Below, piece after piece: positions 50,389 through 59,250 of a stretch of 64,000 bases of DNA. The position numbers and the translations under genes are program-made. Position 1 is the stretch's first letter; every line of letters starts with the position of its first letter. The notes below the pieces were generated by a model. It did not search any database. It had not been told where the DNA came from and saw nothing but the letters and a program-made list of their open reading frames with translations. Source of the DNA: Haloarcula salinisoli (GTDB lineage: Archaea; Halobacteriota; Halobacteria; Halobacteriales; Haloarculaceae); the NCBI RefSeq assembly GCF_019599405.1, contig NZ_RKLQ01000002.1, forward strand, positions 62,001 through 126,000, given 5' to 3'.

Positions 50389-50865
50389 CTATGCCGGACG
50401 AACCGTCAGCGACGGAAAGTACGTCTCGTAGAACCCCTCGTCGAAGCTGAGCAGGGCATCACAGTCGACAGTCGCGTGAGCGCCGATGAGAAAGTCAGCG
50501 GCGATGTGCTGGCGGGGGGCGAGGCCGTTCCCGCAGGTATCACAGTCGACAGACTGTTCCGCCCCACAGGACGGACACTGTAATCCATCCGGTCGTCGAT
50601 CAGCGTATCGCCCGAACTGTTCGCCGGCCCGAACCAGCGCCCCGCGTGACGGCTCGGCGAGCTGGATGCTCATGTCCGCGAGGAACGTATCGAGTGCGTC
50701 CGCTGTCCCGAACTGTCCGTCTGCAGCGAGTTCGGCGTAGACGACCGGCGTGACGACGACGTTGCCGTCCCGGTACGCCTGCCGGAGCGCTGCCTCACTG
50801 GCGTCGGCGTGTGCGTCGTCGTACAGGAGCGCCAGCACTACGTTCGTGTCGACCGCCGTCGTCAC
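50389..50865 (-). CDS. vapC: VapC-type PIN-domain toxin with inserted zinc knuckle
   Basis: A 158-aa PIN RNase. The acidic residues are Asp6 (VDTNVV), Glu45 (VYAEL), Asp124 ([12 protein letters not shown]) and Asp142 (LSFDEGFY). Between helix 4 and Asp124 there is an insertion with [16 protein letters not shown] (Cys97, 100, 108, 111), a zinc knuckle not usual in PIN toxins. It overlaps the upstream antitoxin by 4 nt. VapC toxins typically cut tRNA or rRNA; targets are unknown here. Confidence 0.92.
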   Translation of the reverse strand: MTTAVDTNVVLALLYDDAHADASEAALRQAYRDGNVVVTPVVYAELAADGQFGTADALDTFLADMSIQLAEPSRGALVRAGEQFGRYADRRPDGLQCPSCGAEQSVDCDTCGNGLAPRQHIAADFLIGAHATVDCDALLSFDEGFYETYFPSLTVRPA

Positions 50866-51137
50866 GACGAGCCACCCGTGGTGTCGCCGTCAGTGACGTC
50901 TCGAGGATACTCGTCGCGGAGGCGACGCATCCGCTCCGGCATCGTCGCGTCGGTCTCGGCGCTCCCGCGGTACTTCTCGAAGGGGTCGGCGCCCGAAGCC
51001 GTCGTCGGGGCCTCCTTCCGGATGGTGTACCCGTCCTCGCCCTCCTCGAAGGTGACCTCGTCACCGGGTTCGATGCCGAGCGCCTCACGGACCTCTTTCG
51101 GGATGGTAACTTGCCCCTTGGTAGTGACCCGTGGCAT
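50862..51137 (-). CDS. vapB: VapB-type AbrB antitoxin
   Basis: A 91-aa protein. The N-terminal ~45 residues, PRVTTKGQVTIPKEVREALG and DEVTFEEGEDGYTIRKE, are a swapped-hairpin AbrB/SpoVT DNA-binding domain. The rest (DPFEKYRGSAETDATMPERM) is the toxin-binding tail that would dock into the PIN groove. It would repress its own operon. ATG 51137 is followed 4 nt-overlapped by vapC. Confidence 0.93.
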   Translation of the reverse strand: MPRVTTKGQVTIPKEVREALGIEPGDEVTFEEGEDGYTIRKEAPTTASGADPFEKYRGSAETDATMPERMRRLRDEYPRDVTDGDTTGGSS

Positions 51138-51188
51138 AGGTGGTTTGAGCTAGGAGGTAATACGTCAAAAGTATTACTCAGCGCCGGC

Positions 51189-52244
51189 TCACGCGAACCC
51201 AAGGGCCGAAAGCAGCGCGTACAGCACGTCGCCGTAGGAAAGCGCCGCGACCAGCCCGACGAACATCGGGACGAGGAAGGGGATGCCCGGCGACACCCAC
51301 ACCTCGTCGGCGTCGGCGAGCAACTCCAGGGCCTCCCGCAGCATCTCGGGGTCGGTGCCGTAGGCCGACCCCTCGATATCGTCGAGGAACCGTTCGGCGC
51401 CCCAGGGGTCGGCCGTGCCGGCGGTGCCGAACTGGTCAGCCGAGCCCTCGGCTGGTACCCCACCGTCGGACCGTGGGTCCGACGAGGGTCGCCTCGCGTC
51501 GCTCGGCTCACCTCCATCAGTGGCGAACGAACCGTCCCCCGGCGGGTTCGGCTCCTCGGGCAGCGAGTCGGGGTTTCTGTACGTATCCGGGTCGGCCCGG
51601 AGTTCCGCCAGCGAGCCGCCGCGCCACTGGAGGTACATCCGGAGCGCGTCGAGGTCCAGTCCCGCACGGGTAAAGCCGTCGGGCGTCTCCAGCAGGCGGC
51701 CGTACTCCTCGGGGACGTCCTCGACGGCCACCGGTTTGCCCAGGAACATCGCCCAGGAGAACCGCCGCCGAACGAGGTTGCCGGCCGCGACGCCGAGCGG
51801 GTAGACCACCCCTGCCAGTACGGTGTTCGAGAGGATAGTCAGCGAGAAGACGCCGATGCGCGACGGCTCCAGCGGGAGCGCCATCGAGGTGAGGTAGTAG
51901 GTCGGGTACACCGGGAAGAGGACGGCGAGGAGCATGAACGCCTTGGCGTCGGCGCCGCCGAAGCCGCCGATGAGCCAGAACCCGTAGGCCAGCGGCGCGA
52001 CGAAGCCCAGGCTGATGGCGACGCGGATGAAGAACAGGCGGTCGGGTGTCACCCCGGCCGGCCGGCCGAATGCGCCGCCGTTCAGGACGGCGTAGGTGTC
52101 CCAGCACAACAGCACGACTGCCAGTGCGGCCAGCGGGACCCACGTCCTGTTGGGGACGCGGCGAGTCTCGATATCACGGTAGGCCGCCCAGCCAAAGACG
52201 GGGACGGCGAGCAGTCGCAACAGGTCCGGTATCGACGCCTGCAC
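51189..52244 (-). CDS. pibD: Prepilin/preflagellin peptidase (A24 family)
   Basis: A 351-aa integral-membrane aspartyl protease. The catalytic Asp residues are in [17 protein letters not shown] and [16 protein letters not shown]. Six or so helices surround a large hydrophilic insert rich in Pro/Asp/Gly ([20 protein letters not shown]) typical of haloarchaeal PibD. It cleaves class III signal peptides of pilins and archaellins. GTG at 52244 gives [19 protein letters not shown]; longer starts add an unlikely soluble head. Confidence 0.9.
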   Translation of the reverse strand: MQASIPDLLRLLAVPVFGWAAYRDIETRRVPNRTWVPLAALAVVLLCWDTYAVLNGGAFGRPAGVTPDRLFFIRVAISLGFVAPLAYGFWLIGGFGGADAKAFMLLAVLFPVYPTYYLTSMALPLEPSRIGVFSLTILSNTVLAGVVYPLGVAAGNLVRRRFSWAMFLGKPVAVEDVPEEYGRLLETPDGFTRAGLDLDALRMYLQWRGGSLAELRADPDTYRNPDSLPEEPNPPGDGSFATDGGEPSDARRPSSDPRSDGGVPAEGSADQFGTAGTADPWGAERFLDDIEGSAYGTDPEMLREALELLADADEVWVSPGIPFLVPMFVGLVAALSYGDVLYALLSALGFA

Positions 52245-52545
52245 GACTCCCCATCCCACGTCGACTGCCCTAATGGTTCCGGTCGGTCCAGTGATGAAAG
52301 CGAGCGTGAGAGAACAGCGAGCGTCGCGAGACGGACCAGCGGAGCCAGGGAGGGGGAGGGATGGGAGCCGTGAGAGGGCGGGTCGTAGATTGTCATATAT
52401 TAAATTTCCCGGTAGATTGAATACCATAGCTTGATGTTGAAGGCTGTATGAGCGGGAGATTGGCACGAATTAAACGGGGAATCGGTGGGGCCGGCGAGCG
52501 GACCAGCAACCACACGAGCGACACACCGTCCGGGTGGGTGTGAGT

Positions 52546-53304
52546 ATGGGCATCGACGACCCGACACCGACCCAGCAGTACGTACTCGACCTGCTCGACT
52601 CCGAACCGGGGATGTCGAACGCCGACATCGCCGAGGAGACGGGGACACACACCGCCCTGGTCCGGGACCTCCGGAAGGCAAAGCGGGCGGCTGCGGAAAG
52701 CGACGACGATGAGCGGTCGGGGAAACGCTCGTCGCGGACGCGAGTGCTCGACGATCTCTCCGGGACGCAGGCGGCCGTGCTCCAGCGGTTGGCGAACGAC
52801 CCCGACCGCTCGAACGCGGCACTGGCCGAGGCAGTGGGGACCCACACCGCCCTGGTCCGTGACCTGCGAAGCGACGTGCAGGCGGAGGTGCTCGCCCACA
52901 CCCTCCGCAATCCGGCGGCGACGAACGCCGACATCGCCGAGGAGCTGGGGACCCTCACCGCCGTCGTCAGGGACGCCCGAAGCGGGCTCGAAGCGGAGAT
53001 TCTCGAACGGTCGGTACGAAACCCCGAACTGTCGAACGCCGAGCTGGCCGAGGAGCTCGGGGTCCACATCGCCACCGTCAGGGACGCGAGAGCGACCTAC
53101 GAGGACGGCATCGAGGACATCGAGCCCACGTCGAGCGACGACGGGGCGACGGAGGCGACGACGGAAGCGTCGGCCGAACCCACGCCGACGGCCGAGGCGC
53201 CCTCGGCGACGGCCGACAGCTCCTCGGGGATGGGGGCCGAGACGATCGTCGCGCTCGTCGTCGGCGTCCTGGTGCTCGTCGCGGTCGTCCTGTTGCTGAT
53301 GTAG
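52546..53304 (+). CDS. Membrane-anchored protein with four tandem HTH repeats
   Basis: A 252-aa protein. Four ~35-residue repeats (9-43, 74-108, 111-146, 149-184) share the pattern xxVLxxLxxxPxxSNADIAEExGTHTALVRDLR, a winged-helix or AsnC-like HTH. A Thr/Glu/Pro linker leads to a C-terminal TM helix (ETIVALVVGVLVLVAVVLLL). So the HTH units face the cytoplasm and the protein is tail-anchored. ATG 52546 is chosen over GTG 52534/52540. It is divergent from pibD (300 bp); any link to pili is inference. Confidence 0.85.
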   Translation: MGIDDPTPTQQYVLDLLDSEPGMSNADIAEETGTHTALVRDLRKAKRAAAESDDDERSGKRSSRTRVLDDLSGTQAAVLQRLANDPDRSNAALAEAVGTHTALVRDLRSDVQAEVLAHTLRNPAATNADIAEELGTLTAVVRDARSGLEAEILERSVRNPELSNAELAEELGVHIATVRDARATYEDGIEDIEPTSSDDGATEATTEASAEPTPTAEAPSATADSSSGMGAETIVALVVGVLVLVAVVLLLM

Positions 53305-53389
53305 GCGTCGCCGCGGCTCCTCGGTGTGAGAAGTCAGGGACGGAAAGTCCCCGAAAAACCGTACGTTCTGCGACCGCACGTTTCGCTGT

Positions 53390-53779
53390 TTAGATGACGC
53401 GGTTCTGCAGGTAGTCGAGGTGCTTGGCGTTGTAGACGATTTTGACCTCGTCGGCGTCGGGACTGCCGATACAGGTCAGTCGGACGTTCTTCTCTTCGAC
53501 TTCCTCGTCGCTGAGAATCTGCTGCATGTCCATGTCGATTTCGCCTTCGAGGACGATGGCGGCACAGTTCGCACAGGCGCCGGCACGGCACGAGAAGGGC
53601 CAGTCGTAGCCCTGTGCCTCCGCCGCTTCGAGGATGTACTCGCCTTCGTTGACGTCCAGCTCGCCGTGGTCCTCATCGTCGAGTCCGAGGTCCGCAGCCT
53701 CACTGAAGACGTCGTCGTCGTACATGTCCCAGCCGTTGTCGTCCACTACTTCGTAGTTTAGGTACTCTACCGTGGGCAT
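53390..53779 (-). CDS. fdx: Halophilic [2Fe-2S] ferredoxin
   Basis: A 129-aa plant-type ferredoxin with the haloarchaeal N-terminal extension ([20 protein letters not shown]). Cluster cysteines are Cys64, Cys69, Cys72 and Cys103 in [16 protein letters not shown] and RLTCIG. It is the electron acceptor of pyruvate and 2-oxoglutarate oxidoreductases. The second of two adjacent Met codons is used because known haloarchaeal ferredoxins start [20 protein letters not shown] at 53787-53798 is a palindrome just upstream. Confidence 0.97.
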   Translation of the reverse strand: MPTVEYLNYEVVDDNGWDMYDDDVFSEAADLGLDDEDHGELDVNEGEYILEAAEAQGYDWPFSCRAGACANCAAIVLEGEIDMDMQQILSDEEVEEKNVRLTCIGSPDADEVKIVYNAKHLDYLQNRVI

Positions 53780-53860
53780 CATAGCCGGGTTCGAACCCCG
53801 TCCTGTTAGACTTTGCCCTTCGAACAGCCCGGATGTACGATTATGATAGACGCAGCGCCC

Positions 53861-55066
53861 TCAAAACACTGGAAGAAACCGAAAGACCAGATACGCGGCG
53901 ACAGTCGCGATGGAGGGGACGACGTTCTGGAGGAAGATGACCCGAGCCGTCGTCGCCGGTTCGAACAGGTCCGAGGCCTTCGGGAGGTCCTCGCGGCTCT
54001 CCTCGCCGATGGGCTCGGGTGTGGTCGGTTCCGGCGTCCCTTTCTTCCCACCGACGGTCGGGGCGTCCTCGGCGTCGGCAGTCAGGGCACCGACAGAGAC
54101 GTCGGGCGTGTCCTTGCCGGTGACAGTCTCGGAGAGTCGGGTCATCCGCGTCGCCCGGCCCCAGCCCAGCCCGACGATGCTCATCGTGGCGATGATGACG
54201 AAGCTGGCGGGGATGCCAAGCGCAGAGAGGAAGGTGACGATAGTCGAGGCGACCGTGGCGACGACGATTGCGGCCACCAGCGGGAGGTCGGTGAGGTCGT
54301 TGCCGACGGTGTCCATCGTCCGCCGGGCGATAGTAAAGGCCCCCAGCCCGATGGCGGCCCCGCCCAGGACGATAGCCGGGTAGAGGTCCAGCGAGCCGTT
54401 GCCCACCAGCGGCGCGACGGCGTTGGCGACGTTCGACGCCCCCGCCGAGAAGCCCATGTAACAGCCGATACCGATGACGACGGTCGTCCCGATGAACTCG
54501 CGGCGAGTCGTGTTCTCACCCAGCGAGGGGCGGGGAATCGTCCCCGAGCGGTCGTACGTCAGCAGGGCGCCCTCGCTCTGGGAGACGGCGAACCACGCGA
54601 CCAGTTTGGGGTAGAAGTACCGCCCGATGACGCCGCTGACCCAGAACGCGAGGATGGGTGAGACGAGCCACCAGACGACGATTTCGAGCATCAGACCGGC
54701 GTTGAGCGTCCCGCGTGCGAGTCCCAGCCCGGCGATGGCACCCACAGCCGTCATCGACGTCGAGGCGGGGACGCCGACGACGTTCGAGAGGAACAGCGCG
54801 ACCCCGATAAAGAAGAGCACGACGATGCTGATGAGCGGTGAGAACTGCGTGGCCACGAGATTGCTCCCGAGATTCTTGACGACTGCGGGACCGACCAGCA
54901 GTCCGCCGGCCATCGCGAACACTGTCATCAGCGCCGCCGCCGAGAATTTCGTGAGGGTGTTCGACCCGACGGCCGGGCCGAAGGCTACCCCTGTCGAGGA
55001 CCCCCCGATGTTGAAACCGACGAAGATAGCGACGATAACGCCGAGCGCGAAGAGAACCTCGACCAT
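53861..55066 (-). CDS. Inorganic phosphate permease (PiT family)
   Basis: A 401-aa protein with about ten helices and the two PiT repeats: VGFNIGGSSTGVAFGPAVGS and MGFSAGASNVANAVAPLVGN. The usual GxNDxxNA signature is changed to GFNIGGSS in the first repeat and ASNVANAV in the second. Between repeat halves is a long hydrophilic loop (TADAEDAPTVGGKKGTPEPT). It imports phosphate with H+ or Na+. The changed Asn-Asp motif is the only oddity. Confidence 0.93.
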   Translation of the reverse strand: MVEVLFALGVIVAIFVGFNIGGSSTGVAFGPAVGSNTLTKFSAAALMTVFAMAGGLLVGPAVVKNLGSNLVATQFSPLISIVVLFFIGVALFLSNVVGVPASTSMTAVGAIAGLGLARGTLNAGLMLEIVVWWLVSPILAFWVSGVIGRYFYPKLVAWFAVSQSEGALLTYDRSGTIPRPSLGENTTRREFIGTTVVIGIGCYMGFSAGASNVANAVAPLVGNGSLDLYPAIVLGGAAIGLGAFTIARRTMDTVGNDLTDLPLVAAIVVATVASTIVTFLSALGIPASFVIIATMSIVGLGWGRATRMTRLSETVTGKDTPDVSVGALTADAEDAPTVGGKKGTPEPTTPEPIGEESREDLPKASDLFEPATTARVIFLQNVVPSIATVAAYLVFRFLPVF

Positions 55067-55144
55067 ACTGAGCGGTGGCCGTGACGCCGTTAAAGATTAC
55101 CGACCGCGCGGCCCCCGTGTGGCGAGTGAGCAGTCCACAGACAG

Positions 55145-55972
55145 TTACGACGCGTCGTCGCTATCCGTCTCTGCCAGCCGCTCGCGCTTCTCGGCAGCGG
55201 TCTCCTCGACCTCGCTTGCGGTCTCCTTTGCCACCTCGACATCTTCGGTGACGGATTCGGCCGTCTGCTTTGCGTCGCTGGTCTTGTCTTTGACCTCGCT
55301 GGTCTTGTCCTTCACTTCGGCCGTCTTGTCTTTCACTTCGGTCGTTTTGTCCTTGGCCTCGGTCGTCTTGTCCTTCACTTCGGCCGTCTTGTCCTTGGCC
55401 TCGGCCACCGTCTCGACGGCGTCGTCGTCGCCGGTCTCGGCCGCGGTCTGTTCGACCTCCTCGGCGGACTTCTCGACGTCTTCGGCCGACCGTTCGACGT
55501 CCTCGGCGGACTGCTCGACCTCTTCGGCGGTCTGTTCGACCTCCTCGACGGTCTGCTCGACGTCCTCGGCGGCCTCGTCGACGGTCTCGACGGCCGTCTC
55601 GACTTCGTCGGCGGTCGACTCCAGCTCCTCGGCGGTCTGTTCGAGCTGTTCGGCGGCTTCCTCGAGTTCGGCGGCCTTGGTCGCGACGTCCTCGTTCGAC
55701 CGTTCGAGCACGTCCGCCAGCACGAGGAACTGCAGGATGCCGACGACGACGTACGCCGAGATAGCGACGCTCGCGGCGGTCGTGATTACCGACGCGGTGG
55801 CCCCGGTGACCGGAACGATGCCGAGGGCGACGGCCCCCCAGGCGAGTGCCAGCCCGATGGCGACGACGGTGACGGCCTGTTCGAACAGGCGATACTTCTT
55901 CTCGTGTGGGCCGAACATCACGGCCTCCAGGCGGCGAGCGAGCGGGGTGAGAAACAGGATTCCAGCGGACAT
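55145..55972 (-). CDS. Membrane protein with long coiled coil and EVKDKT heptads
   Basis: A 275-aa protein. Two helices (FEQAVTVVAIGLALAWGAVA and SVITTAASVAISAYVVVGIL) are followed by ~190 residues of coiled coil: EELEQTAEEL-type heptads, SAEDVERSAEDVEKSAEEVE, then about eight tandem EVKDKT/EAKDKT heptads. The last part looks like LEA-like or apolipoprotein-like amphipathic repeats. It may tether or organise the membrane; no function known. ATG 55972 precedes the two-helix start MSAGILFLTPLARRLEAVMF. Confidence 0.8.
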   Translation of the reverse strand: MSAGILFLTPLARRLEAVMFGPHEKKYRLFEQAVTVVAIGLALAWGAVALGIVPVTGATASVITTAASVAISAYVVVGILQFLVLADVLERSNEDVATKAAELEEAAEQLEQTAEELESTADEVETAVETVDEAAEDVEQTVEEVEQTAEEVEQSAEDVERSAEDVEKSAEEVEQTAAETGDDDAVETVAEAKDKTAEVKDKTTEAKDKTTEVKDKTAEVKDKTSEVKDKTSDAKQTAESVTEDVEVAKETASEVEETAAEKRERLAETDSDDAS

Positions 55973-56047
55973 GGTTGCCAATGCTTTCCTGAGGGGATAA
56001 GCCTGCGGACCGACACGCTTTCGACGGGGCCCGCCCCACTCCCGGCC

Positions 56048-56782
56048 ATGTTCCCGACGTTCGAGGTCGTGCCGGCGGTCGATATGCAGGACGGACAGGT
56101 GGTCCAGCTCGTGGGTGGCGAGCGCGGCACCGAGAAGACCTACGGCGACCCCGTCGCGGCGGCCGAGCGGTGGGTCGAGGCCGGCGCCCGGACGCTGCAC
56201 CTGGTCGACCTCGACGGCGCCTTCGAGGGCGAACGGGTAAACGGCGACGCCATCGACGCGGTCCTCGAGGCGGTCGACGATGACATAGACGTGCAACTCG
56301 GCGGAGGCATCCGCACCGCCGAGGACGCCATCTCGCTGCTGGAGCGGGGCGTCGACCGCGTGATTCTGGGGACAGCGGCCGTCGAGAACCCCGATATCGT
56401 CGCCGAGATAAGCGACGAACACGCCGACAGTGTGCTCGTCAGCCTCGACGCGAAAGACGGCGAGGTCGTCGTCTCCGGCTGGACCGAGGGCACAGGGCTG
56501 GACCCGGCCGAAGCCGCACAGCGGTACGCCGACCTTGGCGCCGCCGGAATTCTCTTTACCGACGTCGACGTCGAGGGCCAGCTGGAGGGGGTCCGCACCG
56601 ACCCCGTCGCGCGGCTGGTCGACGCCGTCGACATCCCCGTCGTCGCCAGCGGCGGCGTCGCGACCATCGAGGACGTGCTGGCCCTGGAAGACGCCGGCGC
56701 GGCGGCCGTCGTCGTCGGCAGCGCGCTGTACGAGGGGGAGTTCACGCTCGAAGCGGCACAGAACGCCGTCGACGAGCGGTAG
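56048..56782 (+). CDS. hisA: ProFAR isomerase (HisA)
   Basis: A 244-aa (beta/alpha)8 isomerase. FEVVPAVDMQDGQVVQLVGG holds the first catalytic Asp, TDVDVEGQLEGVRTDPVARL the second, and QLGGGIRTAEDAISLLERGV and VVASGGVATIEDVLALEDAG bind the phosphates. It catalyses the Amadori rearrangement of ProFAR to PRFAR in histidine synthesis. Start ATG is the first in frame with the conserved strand. Divergent from the coiled-coil membrane protein. Confidence 0.96.
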   Translation: MFPTFEVVPAVDMQDGQVVQLVGGERGTEKTYGDPVAAAERWVEAGARTLHLVDLDGAFEGERVNGDAIDAVLEAVDDDIDVQLGGGIRTAEDAISLLERGVDRVILGTAAVENPDIVAEISDEHADSVLVSLDAKDGEVVVSGWTEGTGLDPAEAAQRYADLGAAGILFTDVDVEGQLEGVRTDPVARLVDAVDIPVVASGGVATIEDVLALEDAGAAAVVVGSALYEGEFTLEAAQNAVDER

Positions 56783-56847
56783 CCGACGGACTCAACGGCG
56801 CCCCATGGTCGCCGTGTCGCTGCGAGGCCCTCCTCCGGTCGGCCTCG

Positions 56848-57911
56848 CTACCCCTCGTACAGCGTCACCGACTGCGCGCCGTACCCTTCGTAGAACGGGC
56901 CGATGCCGCCGCCGGCGTTCCCCGCGGCGACGCGGCCGTCGGGCGTCTCGAAGACGAGGCTGTTCTCCATCGGGAAGTCGTTCGTGGGGTCACCGACGAG
57001 GTTCTGTCGCACCGCGACGACGGGGACCCGCTCGTAGCGACGCTCGCCGTCGCTTTGCAGGTCAGCCAGTGTCACGTCGGCGAGCAGCTCCCGACCGGCG
57101 GCCCGGTGGAGCGCGGCGTTGGTCGCGGCGGTCCGGAGGTGGTCGTACGTCGCCGGGAGCGCGTCCGGGTCGGTGACGTAGCGGTCCTCGCCCATCGGCC
57201 AGAAGTTGGCGACGGTGTTGCCGAAGAAGCCGCTGGCGACCTCCCGCTGGGCGAAAGAGAGGGCGTACTCGCGGCCGTGCCGACCGGCGAGGATGCCGTG
57301 GGCGCCCAGCACGCCGGTCGTCTCGTCGACGACGACGTGACCGGCGGCGTGGCGTCCCAGGTGCGAGCCACGTCCGCACAGGCCGCCCAGTCGGGCTCCG
57401 TCTCCGAGGACAGCGGCGAGACGGCGAGCAGGTAGACGAAGACGCCGCGGTCCCGGGCAGCGACGAGCTCCGCTTCGACCTGGGCGAGTTCCGGTTCTGG
57501 GAGGACGAGAAACGCCTCGCGCTTGGCGTCGGCCAGATACCGTCTGATGCGCTTGCGGACCGTCGCCCGGGAGTGGACGACCTCGACCGCGGCGCCGTCG
57601 TCGTCGGGCGCGGTGTACAGCGATTCGATGCCGGCCTGCAGCTCGTCCAGCCGCTCGGAGAACGACCCCAGCGCCTCCTCGGGCGGGCGCGCCCGGATGA
57701 CGGTCGGGCTGGCTGTCTCGTCGATGGTGACCAGCCCCCGGTCAGCGAGCCCCGCGGCGAGTTCGTAGACGTACCCCTGTGAGACGTCGGCCGCCCGCGA
57801 GACCTCGCCGGTGGTCGCCGCGCCGGACCGAAGGACGGCCAGATAGGCGTCGACTTCCTTCGGCGAGAGGCCGAAGGCACCGAGATGGTCTCGCACTGTG
57901 TCCGCAGACAT
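56848..57911 (-). pseudogene. TrmB-family transcriptional regulator, one frameshift
   Basis: The N-terminal part (MSADTVRDHLGAFGLSPKEV, VSRAADVSQGYVYELAAGLA, ATPTVIRARPPEEAL-like) is a TrmB winged helix plus coiled coil. It runs to ADVARTWDATP. The rest, AGHVVVDETTGVLGAHGILA to GGGIGPFYEGYGAQSVTLYE, continues in another frame. The break is within ACGCCGCCGG at about 57341-57350, where one base is missing or extra. Both halves are well conserved, so this is a recent mutation or a sequencing error. The intact gene would repress or activate the divergent MFS transporter. Confidence 0.8.
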
Positions 57912-57971
57912 GGCCGAGTATTGTGATAGTATATACAAAATATTTTTCCCGCACTGCGCAGAGAGTCACGT
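57912..57971. promoter_or_regulatory. Divergent promoter of trmB-like gene and MFS transporter
   Basis: The 60-bp gap contains an AT-rich block GATAGTATATACAAAATATT that can serve TATA boxes on both strands. GAGTATTGTGATAGTA has two half-sites (TACTC/GAGTA-like and TAGTA) reminiscent of TrmB operators. One regulator bound here would affect both genes. Confidence 0.5.
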
Positions 57972-59174
57972 ATGAGCGAGGCGGCCGCCACGCAGGCACC
58001 CGACACGGAGGCCGACGGCGAGACCGACCGGTCGGGCCGGCGCTGGTGGACGGTCGCCGTCTTCGCGTACATCACGCTGGAGGGCGCCGGGCTGCAGATG
58101 CGCGGCGCGGTCATCCCGGCGCTCCGGCGGACCTTCGACGTGCCCGAGTGGCAGCTGGGGCTGGTCGCGCCCGCGGGAACCGTCGGCTACGTGCTGGCCG
58201 TGGTCGTCGTCGGCGCCGTGGCGGGCCGACTGGACACGAGATGGCTCCTGCTGGTCGGCATCGTCGGCACCGGCGCCGGCATCCTTGTGATGGGCGTCGC
58301 CCCCTCCTTCGGGCTCTTTCTGGCGGCGCTGCTGGGCCGCGGGCTGTTTACCGGCATCGGCCGGGGGACCGACCGGCCGCTGCTCTCGCATCTCTACCCC
58401 CGCCAGCGCGGTCGTATCTTCGGCTTCTACGATATGATGTGGGCCGTCGGCGCGACGGCGGGCCCGCTCCTCGTCGCGGCCGCCGTCGCCGCCGGGAACT
58501 GGCGACTGGCCTACTACGCGCTCGCGCTCGCCTTTGTCCCGGTCGTCGCGCTCGCCCTCTGGCTGCCGACGCCACGCATCGACGGCGGCGACGACCCGCT
58601 GGACCGGGCCGAGCTGCGCCGCATCACCCGCCAGCCGGCGGTCCTGACGATGGCGGTCGCACTGTTCCTCTCGACGGGGTTCGAGGGCGGGCTGTTCACG
58701 TGGGTGACGACCTACGCGCAGGGCCGCCTGCCGGAAACGCTTGCGACGGCGTCGCTGTCGGTCATGCTGGCGGCCTACATCCCCGGCCGCTTTGCCTCGG
58801 GCTGGCTCTCCGAACGGCTCGGCTACGTCCGCCTGGCCGTCGGCCTGGTCGGGCTGACGATTCCGGCCTTCGTCTATACGTTCTTCCTCGCGGAGGGGTA
58901 CGGCCTGCTGGTCGGCCTCTTCACCATCGGACTGGCCCTGTCGGGGATGTACCCCACGTTGCTGGCCTACGCCACCGAGGCCGTCCCCGAACACAGCGCG
59001 CCGGTCAACGCGACCGCCGCCGTCACGAGCGCCGCCGGCATCGCCGTCGTCCCCGCCGCGATGGGTTTCGTCATCGGCGGGTCGGGCGTCGCGGCGGCGA
59101 TGCGACTGCTCGCGCTCCCGCTCGCCCTGCTGGCCGTGGTCCTGTCGTACGCACTGTACCGGGCCATCCAGTGA
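57972..59174 (+). CDS. MFS transporter
   Basis: A 400-aa 12-helix MFS protein. LEGAGLQMRGAVIPALRRTF and GAVAGRLDTRWLLLVG (the loop 2-3 DxxxR motif) and GIGRGTDRPLLSHLYPRQRG are recognisable; ASGWLSERLGYVRL is the second loop motif. It may move a sugar or sugar acid, because its divergent neighbour is a TrmB-type regulator. The N-terminus has an acidic soluble tail (EADGETDRSGRR). Start ATG at 57972. Confidence 0.9.
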   Translation: MSEAAATQAPDTEADGETDRSGRRWWTVAVFAYITLEGAGLQMRGAVIPALRRTFDVPEWQLGLVAPAGTVGYVLAVVVVGAVAGRLDTRWLLLVGIVGTGAGILVMGVAPSFGLFLAALLGRGLFTGIGRGTDRPLLSHLYPRQRGRIFGFYDMMWAVGATAGPLLVAAAVAAGNWRLAYYALALAFVPVVALALWLPTPRIDGGDDPLDRAELRRITRQPAVLTMAVALFLSTGFEGGLFTWVTTYAQGRLPETLATASLSVMLAAYIPGRFASGWLSERLGYVRLAVGLVGLTIPAFVYTFFLAEGYGLLVGLFTIGLALSGMYPTLLAYATEAVPEHSAPVNATAAVTSAAGIAVVPAAMGFVIGGSGVAAAMRLLALPLALLAVVLSYALYRAIQ

Positions 59175-59250
59175 GATGCTGTGTGTCCGTCAGCCGACGT
59201 TCAGCTGGTGGCAAGCCATTTAGACGTGTTTGTCATAGTCACACATACAG

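Noticed and set aside
53785-53802. T-arm-like GGGTTCGAACCCC as part of a tRNA gene
   Set aside because: No acceptor, D or anticodon stems can be drawn around it in either direction; it is kept only as a palindrome.
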